DNA of 64,000 nt, from NCBI RefSeq assembly GCF_009870125.1, contig NC_046679.1:18228001-18292000 (forward strand), written 5' to 3'. This document shows positions 59,401-64,000 of the stretch, piece by piece. Position numbers and translations under genes: made by a program. Position 1 is the stretch's first letter, and each line of letters starts with the position of its first letter. This stretch comes from Drosophila pseudoobscura (taxonomy: Eukaryota > Arthropoda > Insecta > Diptera > Drosophilidae). A model generated the notes under the pieces. It was given only the letters and a program-made list of their open reading frames with translations. It ran no database searches and was not told the origin of the DNA.

Positions 59401-62400
59401 ATATATTTCAATACTGCTGCTTTCTATTAACTCGAATGAGTTACACTCGTATTAGGTGCAGATTTTGTGGACCGATTTTTGTTTATACTCGTAGTTAAAA
59501 TCAAAAAATGTAAAAAAAAAACATGAAATTGCAATTGAGAGCTTTTACATTTTGCCATTGGTAAGTGCGTTTTCTTTACGTTAACTACTACCATTGAATT
59601 CTAAAAAGATCAAAATCTACCTGAACAGATTTTGTATGTTTTCCATTTGCCATTTCCCTATGCACTAGATGCACATCGTCTTCAGCTTTACTGATATTAA
59701 CTATTCTTTTGCTACAAGAGAAAAATAAAAGATAATACATAGAATTGTTTTGATGTTGATTATTAAAAACTTTCTCTCAGAATTGTATAAATACTTTTTC
59801 ACTATTTGATCTAAGACAAGATTTTGAACTTAACACATAGTCTCTAATGAAGTAATATATGATTTTTTAATTCGAATAAATGTATTATGTAATTATGGTA
59901 TCACCACCAATGCCGAGAAACCGTTCGTCCTAACCAACTTTATTGAGGAACAATTCGAATGGTTTCTATAAATTGTCCATCCAGTTGGTTGGACTATCTA
60001 AAACTAAAAGTTTTTTTTACAGCTAAATCGAATTGGAACAAAAACGGATAACTTTGGAACAAAAACGGTAGCTTCTTGGCCTCAGAGATCGAGGGTCATT
60101 ATGACGGACAGAAGAACATGGCTGTATTGAATCGGAACTTTATAGTATAATGTTTATATATTCTATATGGTATCAGAAACGTTTCCTTCTGGCCGTTACA
60201 TATTACATTTTCACTGCCGCAATACACCCTTACACTCTTTGAAGTCTGGCTTCGGGTACCGAAGCTGCCAGATCGATTAGTTTCATTCGATTTTGATTGT
60301 GAGTTATTAAACTTAATTTTCCAAATACTCTAGTCAAATACTAGTCAAATTTTTTTTATTTTTTCTTTGACCGTCTGTTTTTAAATCGACTTTAATTTTT
60401 GTTGACTCGAGTAATAATTCTATCTAGAGAAATTATCTTGGTATAAAAAAAAAAACATTCATTCATAAAGACTTTTTTTACTTGATTTCTTTTTATGTTT
60501 TCTATAGTCAAACCTTCAAAATTTCAAACCTTAGCACTCTTTGCACCTAAGCTTTGAAGGTAGCGATACGCCTAGTTTTAATAATCTACAGAGTATATTT
60601 TTATTTCTCTTTTAGAGATTTCTAATTTTGTTCAGTATTACAACTGTTGTGGTAGGACCGCAATATAACTAAATTTGGGTCAAACTTGTCATGAGAGAAG
60701 GTAAAAACAGAGGAAACAAGAGTGCAACCACATCAACCAGTAATTTTCTAAATGAAAATTGTATTGTTAATTATTGAATTTCGTTTGTCTCCTTTCCACC
60801 TACTGAACTATTTTATAAAAATTGTAAAATAGGTTATCTGTTTGCATTTTTCCTCTAAATCTCTCTATCTCTCTCCACCAACAGGCTTTCTTGCTCCCCT
60901 ACGCCAGAGGGCGCACACTGTATGAGGAAGAATGTGTGAGAGAAAATGAGTAAGGGGTAGCGTGGAAGGGGTAGCGAAGTCATGGCAAATTGATTTGTTA
61001 ATTCTGGCTATTATAATGATCCGATCTGGTAGATATAGTAATACTATGTTATTATTTTTTAAAATTTTGGATACCAGAGATTTTCGGCTTTTACGGACGC
61101 AGAAGGAAGCGTAGTAAAATTGGAAGACAAACTGGATTCAATGTGATCTCACAATTGTCAGAATACAAATCTCTGAGAACTAGGCGTCAAAAAAAGGGTG
61201 GATGGACGGACGGAGGGACGGATAGACATAGCTATATTATTTGTTAGACAGTACTTTGTATGTTATAGCATTAATATGAATGATCGTTTTAAAATTAAGT
61301 CGTGATAAAATCACTGCACAATGATTCTTTATATACATATATATTTTAATAAAACTTAGGCCTTATTATCTTAGCCTCATTATTATCTACTTAAACTGTT
61401 TAATAGTTGTGACATTAGATGCGCCAAATGTGTAACTAATACATATATACCGTAAAGTTAAGTCAACTCATGAGACTAAGCCTTTAACACGTCTTATAAA
61501 ATGATATAATTCAATAAGTTAGAGTCTGTATAGTCTCCAAGTTTGCTACTTACGTTGCTGCACCGTACAGAGGGCACCACGAGCATATGCAGCAAAGAAG
61601 TAGGATGAGGACGGTAAATGCGACCAGTGTGGCCAGAAGTATAAGCAGCCAGAACAGCACCTTATTCTCAGCCTTATATTGAGTCTGCAGTGGTGTTAGA
61701 TTCTATTAAGGTAGTGTATGGCTAATCATTGGTTCAACCATTTCAAAAACTTACGTTCGTCTGTAATGCGTCGTCTTGCGGCATAATTGCATAGGAATTA
61801 TTGTGCTGGGACAGACGCTGCTGTATATCCGATATGTCAACTAATGACGTGCTGCCATATAGCACCGTAGCGGTGACGACACTTCGGTCCTTGATACCTG
61901 GATTATTGACAGGAATGTCTTTGGCACCTGGCTCATCAGGTCGCAGCGGTCGTATTGAGTGAATTAACACCTTTCCGCCGGTTATGGCAGAAAGCGTTTC
62001 TTCAGTTTTAGCCTTATCTGGGTTGTGACCAGGTACCACAAAAGTCACCATGCGCTTCCGACTTTCAGGTGGGTAGATGCGAATTGTTGTTGTCGAAAAT
62101 CGCACAGGTACTCCTAGGTCGTAAGCACGCGCAGTTAAAATAAACACTTCGTTGTCATCGTCAGAACTGGAAGATGTACTTGGATCCCGATGTCTTCGTT
62201 CACTGGCGTCCGTCATGGACCGCAGGTGAATCTTATCCTGAATTGTTAATTCCCCGGTGACCTTGTCCAGCTTAAATTTGTTTTCATAGTTGCCACTGAT
62301 CAGTTCGTACCGCACTTCGTTGTTGGGTGCCGTTGCATCTTTGTCTTCCGCATTAATTACGGCCGTGGTGGTGAAGCCCAAGAGATCCGGCGTCAAAATA

Positions 62401-63368
62401 AACTCATACAGATCCTTGTCAAATATTGGCGTCTCATCGTTAACATCTATTAGCTTAATGATTAGAGGGACTTGTGCTCGATTACCTTCACCATCCATGT
62501 CCCGAGCCTCTACGTACAGGTGATATTCCGGCATTACCTCGCGATCATAGCCATGATTATTTGTCGATATTGTGATTAATCCATTCTCTGCATCGAGGTT
62601 AACAGATGTATTTAGATAACCCAGAATGGCAGTATATCGTACTTTGCCACCCAATCCCGAGTCTAAGTCAGTGGCATGCACTTGAACCACCTTAGTTCCC
62701 ACTGTCATATTCTCGGGAAGCTCCACTGTGTAGGAGGGCTGGTCAAAGACTGGTGCATTATCATTAACGTCATTGATGTAGACGGTCACGTTTACAACGG
62801 CTGTGAGATTTGTAGCCGGACCCACTTCCTGAGCCATCACCTGAAACTGTACAGAGTGTCGCATTTCGTAGTCTAACAGCGTATTATCTCGTACGCGCAC
62901 TAGAAACGATGCACTGCGCTCTGCTACATTTGGTGTTATCTCAAATGTTCCATTATTGTTCAGCAACGTCAGCGAGAAAACTCCATTTTTTCCAGTGTCG
63001 TCGTCATAGATGCGCGGTACATATGGGTCAACGAATATTAGTGCTGTGCCTTGCGGTGCATTTTCGTCTACCCTCGAAACGTAGCTGCAGCAAAGAAACA
63101 GCGATTGAGTTAGATAGAGAAAAGTTCGAGTTGGAAAGCCTCGAGGAATTCCAGTGGATGCCTAATAATACTTACTGATCGTTTTCGAAGTATGGAGGTG
63201 AATTGGTACGATCTGGCAGAAAGAACGCCAATTGCACAGTAGATGCCAATGCTGGCGGTTCGTCACGACCAACTTTAACTTCTTCCGCAATTACCGTAAG
63301 CAGCACTGGATCACCCACATGCGTTATAAAAGCAATATCTTCAAGAGGTCGCATTAAAAATATTTCAC
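56455..63368 (-). CDS. Cad89D: Cad89D, atypical cadherin (3' portion, runs off the window)
   Basis: Six exons in coding order, 63368-63176, 63084-61755, 61684-61554, 59711-59621, 59358-59174 and 59107-56455, join in phase and give the last 1526 aa. The 5' end lies beyond the window. The ectodomain part holds about three cadherin repeats with DVNDNAPVF, YTVELPENMTVGT, ATDLDSG and IDVNDETPIF calcium-binding motifs. Exon 61684-61554 encodes the membrane helix (VLFWLLILLATLVAFTVLILL) followed by CCICSWCP. The cytoplasmic tail is very long (about 1000 aa), charged and Ser-rich, with Lys/Arg clusters. I saw no obvious catenin-binding motif. Cad89D is a predicted calcium-dependent adhesion receptor. 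The match to D. melanogaster Cad89D is from memory and synteny. Confidence 0.9.
59712..61553. other. Cad89D intron with DINE-1-like fragments
   Basis: This intron lies between the membrane exon and the first tail exon. Fragments at about 60060-60250 and 61005-61245 (plus strand) share the 'ttctggctattataatgatccgatctgg', 'gagaactaggcgtcaaa', 'ggacggacggaggga' and 'cagaaacgtttccttctgg' blocks with the other DINE-1-like copies. The rest is AT-rich. Confidence 0.6.
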
Positions 63369-63689
63369 CTAAAAAAAACCATAGTTCATTAAACAGGAAC
63401 AGTCGGTTCGGTTCGGTTTGGTTCGAAGCTTAAAAAAAAAATAAAAAGTTACATTTTGATGCCCAATGCCACTACTGGGTTGATATGAAATCCTAATATT
63501 ATATTTGAAATATACCATGCAATGAATAAGTATACTGAAGATCTTCATGGAAGGGTCGCCACAAACAAAAATATGCTTCCCATTGCAATGAAGGTAGTAC
63601 GAGGAGTACATATGTACACACATGCACATCGATGACGAGAAGGTGATGAGGTAGACGGCTTGTCATTATATTCAAGAGCCTGCCGCAGC

Positions 63690-63880
63690 ATTCCGAATGC
63701 GGCTTCAGAGCAAAAGCCATCAAACTGCTACTGGGAAGCACAGACGATTCGAGTCTAGTAGCTACGGGACTAGCACGAAACAAGGAAGTCTCACTGCAGT
63801 GGATCCATTGATGGGTTATGGGTGCGGGAAATGAAGAGGCGGGTAGAATTGCGGCAAAGAACTTGGCCGCCCCGAACGGG
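63690..63880 (+). pseudogene. Degenerate retroelement RNase H fragment in a Cad89D intron
   Basis: Plus-strand reading gives KLLLGSTDDSSLVATGLARN, then KEVSLQWIH, a stop, and WVMGAGNEEAGRIAAKNLA. This matches the end of an RNase H domain, whose usual form is VxLxWVPGHxGxxGNExADxLAK, as carried by some non-LTR (I, R1, LOA) elements. The catalytic Asp position of the last motif reads Gly-Arg (EEAGRIA), so it is dead. The region lies in the intron upstream of the exon ending at 63368, opposite in strand to Cad89D. Confidence 0.6.
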
Positions 63881-64000
63881 TATTACAACTGTGGTCGGGA
63901 AAAGTTGGTTTTGGCGAGACAAAGAGAGAAGAAGAGGTGAAGATGGTCTGTGTAATCTAACGAGTCTAACTACAAAGCGGGTTGCCGTTCGCTCCCCCTA

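Overview
This is a stretch of an insect nuclear genome, almost certainly a Drosophila species outside the melanogaster subgroup. The evidence is short GT-AG introns, AT-rich intergenic DNA full of CATACATATGTATG-type palindromic microsatellites, many DINE-1/INE-1-like repeat fragments, and a run of genes matching D. melanogaster polytene region 89D-E on 3R (Muller element E). The species cannot be fixed from the sequence alone; an obscura-group fly would fit the repeat content.

Layout, left to right. 1-4.3 kb: gene-poor repeat-rich DNA with one small unassigned ORF. 4.4-5.4 kb (+): FtsJ-type tRNA 2'-O-methyltransferase (Trm7-34/CG5220 type). 5.7-6.7 kb (-): BED zinc finger plus Myb/SANT (zeste)-like protein. 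7.9-11.3 kb (+): Patr-1. 11.3-30.8 kb (+): Dad, the inhibitory SMAD, with a long upstream regulatory region and a 6-kb intron holding a pogo/Tigger-type MITE, a DINE-1 copy and a Tc1-like fossil. 32.7-34.6 kb (-): Ns1 (nucleostemin), divergent from 34.8-35.7 kb (+): mRpS11. 36.3-38.8 kb (-): Keap1. 42.4-43.1 kb (+): LYPLAL1-like hydrolase, convergent with 43.1-44.0 kb (-): SET-domain methyltransferase. 46.7-48.8 kb (-): secreted collagen-like, His-rich protein. 51.1-51.3 kb (-): terminal exon of a small membrane protein. 56.5-63.4 kb (-): 3' half of Cad89D, which runs out of the window.

The neighbours are not an operon. They are a conserved syntenic block of mostly housekeeping genes (tRNA modification, mRNA decapping, nucleolar GTPase, mitochondrial ribosome, redox sensor) around one strongly regulated developmental gene, Dad. 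The housekeeping genes have compact promoters with core motifs typical of constitutive fly promoters (motif 1, DRE-like, motif 6). Dad has several kilobases of flanking and intronic DNA with SMAD-site candidates.

Exon models were built by hand by matching reading frame and phase across GT-AG (once GC-AG) introns. All protein identities rest on remembered family features, not on a database search. No CRISPR, rRNA or convincing tRNA gene was seen.
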